This document shows positions 43,701-51,232 of a stretch of DNA of 64,000 bases, in pieces. How positions within the stretch are numbered: position 1 is the stretch's first letter; the number at the start of each line of letters is the position of its first letter. The notes below the pieces were generated by a model. That model was not told the DNA's origin, did not search any database, and saw only the letters and a program-made list of their open reading frames with translations. A program made the position numbers and the translations under genes. This DNA is from Luteibacter pinisoli (GTDB taxonomy: Bacteria; Pseudomonadota; Gammaproteobacteria; Xanthomonadales; Rhodanobacteraceae): contig NZ_CP041046.1 in the NCBI RefSeq assembly GCF_006385595.1, positions 2,170,001 to 2,234,000 on the forward strand, read 5' to 3'.

Positions 43701-43769
43701 AGAAGCAAGGGCAAAAGCCAAGGCTGAGCGGCGCAGCAGCTGCGCCGTGCGGATGTTACGAGAATTCAT
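40737..43769 (-). CDS. Oar-like TonB-dependent receptor with carboxypeptidase-regulatory-like domain
   Basis: A 1010-residue outer-membrane protein. It has a signal peptide (cut near VMAQ-STT at about 34), a CarboxypepD_reg/Ig-like domain (about 37-110, DGRYRIGNLPLGSYTVNV), then plug (SLESVTVTANSLPPIDVSAVDSRTVVTSEQLARLPLGRNAESIALLAPG) and a large barrel ending in the aromatic ARLTATYDF. This is the architecture of Oar-type transporters linked to protein or peptide uptake and surface remodelling, common in Xanthomonas relatives. It is a stand-alone gene with its own terminator. Confidence 0.9.
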   Translation of the reverse strand: MNSRNIRTAQLLRRSALAFALASSLGGAGTVMAQSTTGSIFGEAAPGSTIQVSGSTGVNREVAVGQDGRYRIGNLPLGSYTVNVVQNGSVVDSRKNVGLTVGAGSEVSFTGAAQAASAQSLESVTVTANSLPPIDVSAVDSRTVVTSEQLARLPLGRNAESIALLAPGAVTGSGDFGRVVSFGGAGVSENAYYINGFNTSDPLRNLGGVSLPYGAIDQQEIYTGGYSAMYGRSDGGVISQVGKRGTNDWHFGAQVLWEPKFARSTLGSQYFPDGNLPAGYEYTSPELAGTIYRNRQDNTQWTRVISGYVGGPLIKDKLYMFVAAETEKTDGTSTTTAITNPNANNHYEYNLPKYYAKLDWNINDSNIVELTGIRSVVEQSGRYYDYNYDTRTSGDFLGSYPNTTKVASKYGILKYTSYITDDLTFSATYGKSHTDDIVRNPGDNGVDPYIDRPDLQDPAVTGGNLITNGNTTTTKNAPDANSKTHGLRADLEWQLGDHRLTGGIDNMKFSGHNEGQATTGPGYYFRYRKAGDPTVDLVPALGVGPAGGDGYYVAKRIFSTTTSMSVDQKAYYLEDKWQIVDKVLLTAGIRNDKFTNYNNFGKSYVDSGNQWAPRLGASWDVFGDSSLKIYGNLGRYYLALPNSVAIRGASSSTFTDEYFTYTGITANGTPTGLTPLGPGPVSSNGEYGQANDPKAITATNLKSQYQDEAILGFDKTLGTEWVTGAKFTMRRLQAAIDDVCDTGKIADKLTAQGIDPDSVTIPGCVIFNPGKSNNFSLANVDGSGRTDVKMSKDDWGFTQGAKRKYYALDLYLQHPFDGKWFARIDYTFAKSYGNTEGQVKSDIGQNDISKTQDWDAAELMIHSNGLLANDRKHQLKAYGSYQVTPEWLVSGNLRLTSGAPKSCLGYFGPDDIDPIGYNSSYHSCGGQLYAPGDQRLPWVKQLDLAVEYRPSYFDHKLAFGLQVFNVSNERKPLLEDYTYEDDRFTVSNTYGAGIYYQTPRFARLTATYDF

Positions 43770-44080
43770 TGACGACTCCCCGAATTGGCCGATTTGGCCT
43801 ATTTACGTCGGCGAAAAACCGACGACCCCACGCAACGACTCAGCCGCCACTTACGTAAAGCGCTCCTCCCCAGGAGCTTTCAGACAGCGGCTGTTATCGC
43901 GTGCCACCGAACGCCAAGGGCGCCGGCCACTGGACCATAGAGCGAAATTTAACGAATCGTCAATACTTGCGATGATGGCGCAACTTTATGATTGTGAAGG
44001 TTGTGTGACGTTGCAGGCAGGGTGAATCCGTTCGCGTGGGTCGTTCGTACATCTCAGGGAGATGTTGCAAAGGACCCGCT
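43770..44080. other. Divergent intergenic region without genes
   Basis: This 311-bp region lies between the Oar-like receptor and the DUF2878 gene. It holds a GGGGAG ribosome site for the receptor, two TTGGCC repeats 9 bp apart (around 43784-43799), a small hairpin CGTCGG/CCGACG (43806-43824) and ACTTACGTAA (43849-43858). The A+T-rich part around 43945-43995 is a likely promoter zone for one or both genes. I see no coding signal. Confidence 0.5.
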
Positions 44081-44593
44081 ATGTGGATGCGCGTGCTCAA
44101 CTTTGTCGGCTATCAGGCCGTGTGGTTTGCGCTGGTGGTCGGCGCCGCGCGCGGCACGCCGGGCCTTGCGATCGCCGCCGGAGCCGCCTTCGTCATCTTG
44201 CAGGTGGCTACGGGGGGTGAGTGGCACACCGACCTCAGGCGCCTCATCCTTGCGATCGCACTGGGCATGTTCGTCGATGGCATCCCCGCCCTGCTCGGCT
44301 GGTGGCATTACGCCTCGCCATCGCCGGCGTTTCCTTCGCAAGGCGCGCCGCTCTGGATACTCACGCTGTGGGCGTGTTTCTCCACCACGATCGGTCGGTC
44401 GCTTCAGTTCACGCAGACGCGCCCATGGCTCGGGGCGCTGCTTGGCGCCGTCGGTGGTCCCCTCGCTTACCTGGCCGCGGCGGGCGGATGGCAGGCTGTC
44501 CAGTTCACGGGGACGCCCCTGCTTTACGTGAGCTGGCTGGCGGCGACGTGGGGCGTCGCTATTCCGCTGCTCGCCCGTCGCGGTATCGCGTGA
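44081..44593 (+). CDS. DUF2878 inner-membrane protein
   Basis: A 170-residue, very hydrophobic protein with about five spans. The opening LNFVGYQAVWFALVVGA and the internal GEWHTDLRRLILAIALGMFVDG match the DUF2878 family, whose function is unknown. Its relatives are often found near lipid-modification genes, which are not seen here. The ATG at 44081 is the family-type start. Its 3' end overlaps the end of the convergent acetyltransferase gene by 35 bp. Confidence 0.75.
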   Translation: MWMRVLNFVGYQAVWFALVVGAARGTPGLAIAAGAAFVILQVATGGEWHTDLRRLILAIALGMFVDGIPALLGWWHYASPSPAFPSQGAPLWILTLWACFSTTIGRSLQFTQTRPWLGALLGAVGGPLAYLAAAGGWQAVQFTGTPLLYVSWLAATWGVAIPLLARRGIA

Positions 44594-45092
44594 AGCTGCC
44601 GATGGTGCGGCCGTCGAGATCGGTGTCGCCTTCGTAACGCAGGCCAATCCGCTCCGCGACGCGCAGTGACGAGACGTTGCCCGGCGCGATGAGTGCATGG
44701 ACTTTCGGCTCAGCGCGGACGTCGAGCGCGTACGCGAGTGCCGCCGCCGCGGCCTCGGTGGCAAAACCCCTGCCCCACGACGCGCGATACGTATTCCAGC
44801 CGATTTCCAGCACCGTCGATCCATCCCGATAGAAGGTGCCGACGCTGCCGACCACGGCGCCCGTGTCCCGCTCTTCCATCGCCCACCAACCCGCACCATC
44901 CAGCAGCCACATGCCGGCATGCGACCCGAAGATGCGCCATGCGGTCTTGCGGTCGCGAACGTCGAGGTGGGCCATGCTTTCCGCGTCGGCAAGATGCGCG
45001 GCGAAGGCATCGAAATCTTCCGATCGGTATTCCCGAAGCAGGAGGCGCTCCGTGGGAAGGCGCGGAACGGATGCGGTGAAGGTCGACAGCAT
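44559..45092 (-). CDS. GNAT-family N-acetyltransferase (RimJ/RimL type)
   Basis: A 177-residue protein opening with the RimJ-like VPRLPTERLLLREYRSEDFDAF. It has the acetyl-CoA loop SWGRGFATEAAAAALAYAL (Q/RxxGxG/A) and the ending VAERIGLRYEGD. Such enzymes acetylate N-termini of proteins or small amines in the cytosol. The ATG at 45092 is preferred over an upstream one that adds a stretch unlike the family. Confidence 0.85.
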   Translation of the reverse strand: MLSTFTASVPRLPTERLLLREYRSEDFDAFAAHLADAESMAHLDVRDRKTAWRIFGSHAGMWLLDGAGWWAMEERDTGAVVGSVGTFYRDGSTVLEIGWNTYRASWGRGFATEAAAAALAYALDVRAEPKVHALIAPGNVSSLRVAERIGLRYEGDTDLDGRTIGSFTRYRDGRAAE

Positions 45093-45281
45093 GGGTAGAT
45101 GCCTGGCGTTGGGCAGTCGCCAGAATAGTACAGCGTCGAAATATCTCATAGCGTAGCGAAATCAATGCTCTATCGCGTATATGGCATGTCGATTGGAGGA
45201 ACGATTTGCCCATAACCGTCCCGGCCAATCTTCGTTCGCGCAGCCGTCGCAATGTCTTCGTATTTGACGAGGAGAACGATC

Positions 45282-46085
45282 ATGGCCAGAACGATCCTGA
45301 TTACCGGTGCGGGCTCAGGCCTGGGTGAAGGCGCGGCGGTGGGCCTGGCCCGGAACGGACACACCGTCATCGCGACGGCCGAATCATGGCCGCAGGTGAC
45401 GGCACTTCGCGACAGGGTCGCCGGCATGAACCTGCCGAACCTCACCGTGACCAAGCTGGACCTTCTGGACGAGTACGACATCGCCCACGCCGCGACGCTT
45501 GATATGGATATCCTCGTGAACAACGCCGGCATCGGTGAAGGCGGCCCGATCTCGGAGATCCCGATCGGCCTGGTGGAACACAACTTCCAGGTGAACGTGT
45601 TCGCCCTGCTTGACCTCACCCAGCGCGTCGTCCGCCGGTGGGTGTTGAACAAGATCAAGGGCAAGGTGGTTTTCACGTCCTCGATCCTGGCCGTCGTCAG
45701 CCCAGGCATGCTTGGCAGCTATTCAGCGACCAAGCATGCCCTTCAGGCCATCGCGGAAGCGATGCAGGATGAGTTGAAGGAGTTTGGCATCCAGGTGCAG
45801 ACGATCAACCCCGGCCCCTTCTTCACCGGTTTCAACGAGCGCATGGTGGAGGCGGCGTATCGCTGGCTCGATGACGACGAGAACTTTACGAGCCGGGCGT
45901 CGTACAAGGCGCAGACCGATGCCTTGCTCGACAAGCCGGAAATGCGGCTCGACCCCGCCGACATGATCGGAAAGATGGTGGAGCTGATCCCCGAACGAAC
46001 GGGGCCCTTCCGCAACATCTTTCCGAAGGACACGGCCGATTGGGCCGCATCCGCTGCGCAGGCCATGCTTCAGCGGACGATCTGA
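45282..46085 (+). CDS. Short-chain dehydrogenase/reductase
   Basis: A 267-residue SDR with TGAGSGLG near the N-terminus, LVNNAGIGEGG, SSIL and the catalytic YSATK. The C-terminal half (NPGPFFTGFNERMVEAAYRWLDDD...) resembles SDRs often annotated as oxidoreductases acting on aldehydes or lipids. GGAG lies 8 nt before the ATG. It overlaps the end of the convergent membrane-protein gene by 16 bp. The substrate is unknown. Confidence 0.85.
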   Translation: MARTILITGAGSGLGEGAAVGLARNGHTVIATAESWPQVTALRDRVAGMNLPNLTVTKLDLLDEYDIAHAATLDMDILVNNAGIGEGGPISEIPIGLVEHNFQVNVFALLDLTQRVVRRWVLNKIKGKVVFTSSILAVVSPGMLGSYSATKHALQAIAEAMQDELKEFGIQVQTINPGPFFTGFNERMVEAAYRWLDDDENFTSRASYKAQTDALLDKPEMRLDPADMIGKMVELIPERTGPFRNIFPKDTADWAASAAQAMLQRTI

Positions 46086-46600
46086 ACCTTCCTGAAGGTG
46101 AGCCACAGCCCCGAGAGCAGGAAGTACACGGCGCCGAATCCGGCGTACGGCGCCAGTTGCACGATGCCCGGGGCGTCAGCGAAGGACTGGATGATGAAGT
46201 GGATGCCGGCCAGCGCCGACTGGACGCCACTGATCATCATGAAGGCCTGCCCACCCAGCTTGCGACGGCGAATGCCGACAGCGAGCTGGAACAGGCCGGC
46301 CAGCAACGCCCAGGCGCCGAACACGAGGACGCCGCCCGCATTACCGCGCAGGGAGAAGGCGACGGCGATGGCCACGGCCGTGATCACGCTCACCAGGGCG
46401 TTGAACGCCTGCCCCGGATTGGCCCGGAGGCCGCCGTTGCGGCGGCTGTCGATGAGATTGGCGACCGCATCCCACGCGGGGTAGAGGAAGAGAAGCGCGC
46501 CCGTGATGGCGGGGCTGGCCGGGGCGGTCATGACGACCAGGGCGATCCAGACGGCGGCGACACCGGCGCGGAGGAAGTAGAAATTGCGAAGCGAGTTCAC
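46070..46600 (-). CDS. Small multi-span membrane protein (HdeD/DUF308-like)
   Basis: A 176-residue protein of about six hydrophobic segments arranged as pairs, with LRAGVAAVWIALVV at the start and AAGIHFIIQSF-like and GLWLTFRKVQIVR stretches at the end, reminiscent of DUF308/HdeD proteins. The start is a GTG at 46600 with AAGGA 7 nt upstream; a longer frame begins at 46681 inside the operator region. It is divergent from the tetR-type gene and thus the probable repression target. Confidence 0.65.
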   Translation of the reverse strand: MNSLRNFYFLRAGVAAVWIALVVMTAPASPAITGALLFLYPAWDAVANLIDSRRNGGLRANPGQAFNALVSVITAVAIAVAFSLRGNAGGVLVFGAWALLAGLFQLAVGIRRRKLGGQAFMMISGVQSALAGIHFIIQSFADAPGIVQLAPYAGFGAVYFLLSGLWLTFRKVQIVR

Positions 46601-46626
46601 GGGAGCGTCCTTGGGTGTAGGGAATG

Positions 46627-46652
46627 GCAAGCCTACTAGTAGGTAGGCTTGC
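46627..46652. promoter_or_regulatory. TetR operator candidate between membrane-protein and tetR genes
   Basis: GCAAGCCTAC (46627-46636) and GTAGGCTTGC (46643-46652) are perfect 10-bp arms around TAGTAG. A second, inverted partial copy (CTACCTACTA at 46694-46703) lies 18 bp before the tetR start. Two sites flanking a divergent promoter pair are typical of TetR autorepression. Confidence 0.75.
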
Positions 46653-46720
46653 TCGGCAAGTGGCTCTATGGGTCTGTTCACCGTTGCCCAAGGCTACCTA
46701 CTAACTGATAGACTAAGCCC

Positions 46721-47308
46721 ATGACCACCCAGCAAAAGCTCATCGATTCGGCCCGCCACCTGATCCAGACCCGGGGCTACAACGGCTTCAGCTATGCCGA
46801 TGTCGCTGAAGAGGTGCAGGTGCGCAAGGCCAGCATCCACCACCATTTCCCTGCGAAGGCCGACCTGGCCCGCGCCGTGGTGGAGGAATCGCGCGCCCTG
46901 ATCGTGGCGCAGACGCGTTCACTGGACGGCGGCGGCTTCGACCCCGAAGAACAGCTGCGCTTCTATACCGGGTATTGGGAGCGCTGCATCGCCGATGCCT
47001 CCGCACCGTTCTGCGTCGCCGGCATGCTGGCCAGCGAGCTACCCACCCTGCCCGCCGACCTGGCCGAGAACGTCCGGGCGCATTTCCGCGACCTGTCGAA
47101 CTGGCTCGAAACGGTGCTGACCAAGGGTGCCCAGCTGGGCCTGTTCGAGCTGCACGGCAGCGCGCGGCTCGAAGCCGAATCCTTCATGTCGATCGTGTAC
47201 GGCGCGATGCTCACGGCGCGTGCATATGGCGAACCGAAAGTGTTTGCCGAGATCGTCGAAAGCGGCCTGAGGAAGCTGCTCCGCCGCACCGAACGCGTCG
47301 CCAGCTAA
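46721..47308 (+). CDS. TetR-family transcriptional regulator
   Basis: A 195-residue regulator: LIDSARHLIQTRGYNGFSYADVAEEVQVRKASIHHHFPAKADLARAVV gives a textbook TetR helix-turn-helix at about 6-53. The C-terminal domain has a Cys in SAPFCVAGMLASELP, found in a subgroup that includes thiol- or electrophile-sensing members. There is no ribosome site before the ATG, so the transcript may be leaderless or nearly so. A strong dyad is upstream. Confidence 0.85.
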   Translation: MTTQQKLIDSARHLIQTRGYNGFSYADVAEEVQVRKASIHHHFPAKADLARAVVEESRALIVAQTRSLDGGGFDPEEQLRFYTGYWERCIADASAPFCVAGMLASELPTLPADLAENVRAHFRDLSNWLETVLTKGAQLGLFELHGSARLEAESFMSIVYGAMLTARAYGEPKVFAEIVESGLRKLLRRTERVAS

Positions 47309-48510
47309 TCAACAGCAGCGTGCGCGGTTTCTGTTCGCAGTACCACGATGCCATCCACATAGCGGGACCAGTCCACCGTCTGGAACGTGCCGTAGTTGAA
47401 CGCACGCCCGGGCACGTTTCCAAGACGCTTCAACACCTTCTCGTCCAGAAAGCGAGCGGCTTCCCGGTCCGGCGCTTTGCTGAAGGCCAGCGCCTCCAGG
47501 GAGTCCGGCGGTGGCGCCACCAGGGGATGAACCTGGCCGTGGCCGCCTGTCGATCCATACGCCCCACCGAGGGCACTGAATCCCAGCGCGTACGCGTCGC
47601 CACCCCACGCTTTTCGTATATAGGTACCCAACGTTTGCTGGCCTGGCGTATTGCCTTCCATCGGCGCCTTCGCCGCATGAACCGTCGCGGTCCAGATCAG
47701 CACCTTGGTATCTTTTGGCCATTGCGACAGCACCCACAGCAGGTTCTCGTACATCGCCTTGTCGCGAAGACCGCCGTTCGCGGCGTGCGGCGCAATCGAG
47801 CGCAGATAGGCTTGATACGAGGCGATCATCGCGGCCGTGCGCCCGGCCTCTACTCCTGAGTGAGCGGTAGTCGATACTGCCGATGTGCGAAGGCATTGAT
47901 CGAGCGTGGCGAACGCCGCGTCATCGAAAGGATGCGCATCGTCATAGGCCCAGGCGTTATGCCGGGCAATCGCTTCGTGGCATCGCACGCGATCATCACC
48001 GCCAAGTACAGATGAGATCACTGACGGCAGTTTTTCCTGCGAGAAGCGTGCATCGATGCCGCCCACTTGCGGGTCGATGCCAGCCACCAGCACGTGCTTT
48101 GCGAGGGCCTGCGCATAAAGCCACGCCTCAAAGGGCTTGAACTCGGCGTAGTGCGACCAAAGTGCGCCGATGGCGCTGGAGAACTGGGGCAGGCTCGACG
48201 TTCCCTGGTCGAGTGCACGTTGAACGTCCACGAAGTCGTAGAACTGACTTTCGAAGACCACGCCGCGAAAGCCGCATGACGTGATGAGGCGCCGGGCGAT
48301 GTCCGCCTTCAATGCGATGGTCTGGGTGCCGGCGTGGTTGGCGTCTTCGCCGAGAAGGACCACCTTTCTTGAACACAGCTGGGAGATCACGGCCGAAAGT
48401 TCGTCGCTGGTTTGAGGAGCTGACGTTGCCGCGATCGATGGGACGCTGAGTGTCCCTCCCGATAGCAAAACCAGCACCAGGATCACTTGCCGCACGAAGA
48501 CACCCATCAT
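47305..48510 (-). CDS. Exported erythromycin-esterase-like protein
   Basis: A 401-residue protein with a signal peptide (VFVRQVILVLVLLSGGTLSVPSIAA). The mature part carries the family's VVLLGEDANHAG (Glu and His of the EreA/EreB active site), IARRLITSCGFRGVVFES, and a later His in IWTATVHAAK. Family members hydrolyse macrolide lactones or other esters, but most environmental homologues have no proven resistance role. The start is chosen at the first Met of the signal peptide; a longer frame to 48669 would bury the signal. Its end overlaps the tetR gene's end by 4 bp. Confidence 0.75.
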   Translation of the reverse strand: MMGVFVRQVILVLVLLSGGTLSVPSIAATSAPQTSDELSAVISQLCSRKVVLLGEDANHAGTQTIALKADIARRLITSCGFRGVVFESQFYDFVDVQRALDQGTSSLPQFSSAIGALWSHYAEFKPFEAWLYAQALAKHVLVAGIDPQVGGIDARFSQEKLPSVISSVLGGDDRVRCHEAIARHNAWAYDDAHPFDDAAFATLDQCLRTSAVSTTAHSGVEAGRTAAMIASYQAYLRSIAPHAANGGLRDKAMYENLLWVLSQWPKDTKVLIWTATVHAAKAPMEGNTPGQQTLGTYIRKAWGGDAYALGFSALGGAYGSTGGHGQVHPLVAPPPDSLEALAFSKAPDREAARFLDEKVLKRLGNVPGRAFNYGTFQTVDWSRYVDGIVVLRTETAHAAVD

Positions 48511-48704
48511 CCCTGCTCCATGGCTACGGGCAACTCCTGTAGCGTCTGCTTGATAACGTACCAATGGCACGCCCCGCATAACAAGCCATTCCGTGACGAC
48601 CGGCTTCACGTGTCGCCGTGCCTCTTTCCTTCCGCTGGTGCATCCGCGAGTCGACACCCTTCGTATCACTAAGGACCCAACGACGGGCCTACGAAGGAAT
48701 CACC

Positions 48705-49289
48705 ATGAAGACGAACCAGCCGAACCGCGCCAGGATCACTGCGCTTATGCTTTCCCTTGGTGTTGCCATGTGTGTTCCCGTCTTCGCACAGGAATCCATG
48801 GGAACCGATCGTGCGGTCATGGTCGGTGGTGCCGCGATGTACCCGACCAGGAATATCGTGCAGAACGCGATGAACTCGAAAGACCACACCACCCTGGTTG
48901 CTGCCGTCAAAGCCGCCGGCCTGGTCGACACCCTCTCGGGCACGGGCCCGTTCACGGTGTTCGCACCGACCAATGAAGCCTTCAATGCCCTGCCCGCCGG
49001 TACGGTCGACAATCTGGTGAAGCCGGCGAACAAGGCCACGCTCACCAAGATCCTTACCTATCACGTGGTGTCCGGACGCTACACCGCAAAGGACCTGATG
49101 GCGCTGGTGGCAAAGGGCGGCGGCAAGGGCTCGCTCACCTCGGTGGAAGGCGAGCCGCTGACGGTCATGCAGTCGGGCAATACGCTCACCGTTACCGATG
49201 CCAAAGGTGGCGTCGCTAACGTCACCATTGGCGACGTCATGCAGTCCAACGGCGTGATTCATGTCGTCGATAAGGTGCTGATGCCGTAA
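48705..49289 (+). CDS. Secreted fasciclin (FAS1)-domain protein
   Basis: A 194-residue protein with a signal peptide (cut near VFAQ-ESM at about 29) and one FAS1 domain (about 55-194). It has the H1 motif GPFTVFAPTNEAFNALP, the YH motif LTKILTYHVVSGRY, and the H2-like NGVIHVVDKVLMP. FAS1 proteins mediate weak adhesion at the cell surface or periplasm. AAGGA lies upstream of the ATG at 48705. It ends in a bidirectional hairpin. Confidence 0.9.
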   Translation: MKTNQPNRARITALMLSLGVAMCVPVFAQESMGTDRAVMVGGAAMYPTRNIVQNAMNSKDHTTLVAAVKAAGLVDTLSGTGPFTVFAPTNEAFNALPAGTVDNLVKPANKATLTKILTYHVVSGRYTAKDLMALVAKGGGKGSLTSVEGEPLTVMQSGNTLTVTDAKGGVANVTIGDVMQSNGVIHVVDKVLMP

Positions 49290-49306
49290 ATCGGCCGTGC
49301 AATGAA

Positions 49307-49334
49307 GCGTGCGCGCTCCCTCGAGCGCGCACGC
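49307..49334. terminator. Bidirectional hairpin terminator
   Basis: GCGTGCGCGCTC (49307-49318) and GAGCGCGCACGC (49323-49334) are perfect 12-bp arms around CCTC, between the stops of the fasciclin gene and the carboxymuconolactone-decarboxylase-like gene. Confidence 0.7.
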
Positions 49335-49342
49335 CGCCGACG

Positions 49343-49882
49343 TTAGTCAACCGCCGGGAAATCCACATCCGTATCATTGATGCGGTTGAACGTGTTGGTG
49401 AACATGATCAGGGCGATCGCCAGCGAGATAGCGACGAGGTCGGCATCGCTGTAACCCGCGGCGCGGATATCGGTAACGGCGTCGGCGGGGAGCGTGCCGC
49501 TCTCGCGCAGGATCAGCAGGACGAAGCGAATCAGTGCGTCGCGCCTGCTATCGCCGGTGGGCTGCATCTGGCGGATCGCGCGGGCCTCGTCGGCGGTCAG
49601 GCCAGCCATTTTCGCCAGCATGTTGTGCGCGGCGACGCAGTAGTCGCAACCGGTCTGCGCACTGACAAGCAGCTTGATCGTCTCAAGGTCTTTCTTCGAC
49701 AGGCCGGTGCTCGCGAGCACGCCCTCGGCGCCGAAATACGAGGCCAGGACGGCCGGTGCCAGATGGCCCATGGCGGCGTAGAGGTTGGGCACCTGCCCGC
49801 CGGTCATCTTGCGGACCTGGGCGTACAGTTCGGCAGTGGCGCCGGTGGCAGTTTCGAGGGCGGGGATAGTGATGCGGCTCAT
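49343..49882 (-). CDS. Carboxymuconolactone-decarboxylase/AhpD-like protein
   Basis: A 179-residue protein of the AhpD-like fold with the redox CxxC and proton-relay His in SAQTGCDYCVAAHNMLAKMAGL, followed by the DEARAIRQMQPTGD helix. Members are peroxidase-linked disulphide reductases or act on aromatic lactones; the CxxC-H arrangement favours the former. It is divergent from an AraC-type regulator gene 117 bp away, its likely controller. Confidence 0.85.
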   Translation of the reverse strand: MSRITIPALETATGATAELYAQVRKMTGGQVPNLYAAMGHLAPAVLASYFGAEGVLASTGLSKKDLETIKLLVSAQTGCDYCVAAHNMLAKMAGLTADEARAIRQMQPTGDSRRDALIRFVLLILRESGTLPADAVTDIRAAGYSDADLVAISLAIALIMFTNTFNRINDTDVDFPAVD

Positions 49883-49998
49883 GGCGTACTCCTGATCGGG
49901 GTGGTGTTGGGATGGGGGAATTCTCCGCCGCTCCGCTGACCTCGACGAGTCTCGATAGGCGCTATAAACTGCTCAAAAGGATCATCAGGCCAGCCGCC

Positions 49999-50958
49999 AT
50001 GGCGCCGAACATCGATTGGCTCAGCCGTTTTCTCGCCACCGTGTCGCTGAGTGGGCGGGTGGAAATCCGTTGTTCGTACGGCGCCCCGTGGAATGTCACG
50101 TACCAGGACTCCCCCATCGGGGAGATGCCGTACCACGTGGTCATGGCCGGCACGGCGGTCCTCGAAGGTCCGCGCGGCGAGGAAGCCGACCGCCTCTCGG
50201 CGGGAGACATCGTGTTGTATCCCCATGGCGACGGCCACGTGCTGCGCGACGCCACGGGGGTGCCGCCTGGTCCGGTCACCGAGCGCGAGGTGCTCAACGT
50301 CCTGCTCAGTGAGAACACCGGTGCGGGCGAGCGGCTGGAGATGGTCTGCGGACGATTCATGATCGCCGCGCCGCATAGTCGCTGGCTTCGCGACTACTTC
50401 CCCCCGGTGCTCGTCGTCCGCCGCGGCGAGGGCCACGGCGAGGCGACCGCGACCGCGACCGCCCAGTTGCACGCGCTCCTATCACTCATGCGAGGGGAAG
50501 CAGACAGCGAGCGACTGGGTGGCTACGCGCTGTTGAATGCGCTATCCGCCGCGCTTTTCACCCTCGTGCTGCGTGCGTCGAGCGAAGGCGCCGCGTCACC
50601 GCCGGGCTTGTTGATGCTCGCCAGCCATCCGCGGCTTGCGCCGGCCATTGCCGCGATGTTCGATCAACCGGCGCGTGCCTGGACGCTGCCCGAGCTGGCC
50701 GCCCTGAGCAGCATGTCGCGGGCGACCTTCATGCGACGGTTCCAGGACGCCCTCGGGCGCTCGGCCACGGACCTGCTGCAGGACATCCGGATAAGCCTTG
50801 CGGCGAATGCCCTGAAGACCTCTACGCTTGCCACGGAGGCCATTGCCGACGCGGTGGGTTACCGGTCCGTCGCCGCCTTCCGCAGGGTGTTCACCGAACG
50901 CACCGGCATGACGCCAGGGACGTGGCGTCGGGAGTTCACGCCTGGCCTCAAGGCCTGA
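49999..50958 (+). CDS. AraC-family regulator with cupin sensor domain
   Basis: A 319-residue protein: N-terminal cupin_6-type domain (about 1-185; EMPYHVVMAGTAVLEGP, GDIVLYPHGDGHVLRD) and two AraC helix-turn-helices (WTLPELAALSSMSRATFMRRFQDALGRSATDLLQDIRI and TEAIADAVGYRSVAAFRRVFTERTGMTPGTWR). It is divergent from the AhpD-like gene, which it probably activates. The start at 49999 is approximate, since no strong ribosome site is seen; a longer frame to 49912 runs into the promoter. Confidence 0.85.
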   Translation: MAPNIDWLSRFLATVSLSGRVEIRCSYGAPWNVTYQDSPIGEMPYHVVMAGTAVLEGPRGEEADRLSAGDIVLYPHGDGHVLRDATGVPPGPVTEREVLNVLLSENTGAGERLEMVCGRFMIAAPHSRWLRDYFPPVLVVRRGEGHGEATATATAQLHALLSLMRGEADSERLGGYALLNALSAALFTLVLRASSEGAASPPGLLMLASHPRLAPAIAAMFDQPARAWTLPELAALSSMSRATFMRRFQDALGRSATDLLQDIRISLAANALKTSTLATEAIADAVGYRSVAAFRRVFTERTGMTPGTWRREFTPGLKA

Positions 50959-50975
50959 GGGTGGAGCCGCGCGCG

Positions 50976-51190
50976 CTATCCGATATCGGTCAGGCCCAGC
51001 CTTTCCGCCGCGGCCACCGCTTCGCCACGCGAGCACACATCCAGCTTCCGCAGGATCGCTGAAATATGGTGCTCGACGGTTTTTTCCGAGCGCACGATGC
51101 GCTGTGCGATCTCCGCATTCGATAGCCCCTTGGCGAGCAGGCCCATCACATGGCGTGAGCTGCGAGACCAGACTAAGAAGACGGGCCATG
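50976..51190 (-). pseudogene. Remnant C-terminus of a LuxR-type regulator
   Basis: The last 60 or so residues of an open frame ending at 50976 read HVMGLLAKGLSNAEIAQRIV and then SEKTVEHHISAILRKLDV, a complete LuxR/FixJ helix-turn-helix tail. Upstream of about 51160 the frame loses any resemblance to the preceding LTpREreV part (it reads VFLVWSRSSRHV) or to a sensor domain. A further in-frame start near 51488 overlaps another gene. It is best read as the surviving end of a truncated regulator. Confidence 0.65.
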
Positions 51191-51232
51191 GCGAACATCG
51201 GGGATCTCCCCCAGATTGCGGGTGGGGAACCC

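Noticed and set aside
47305..48669. Macrolide resistance gene
   Set aside because: The erythromycin-esterase fold and active-site motifs are present, but exported environmental homologues are common and no resistance can be inferred.
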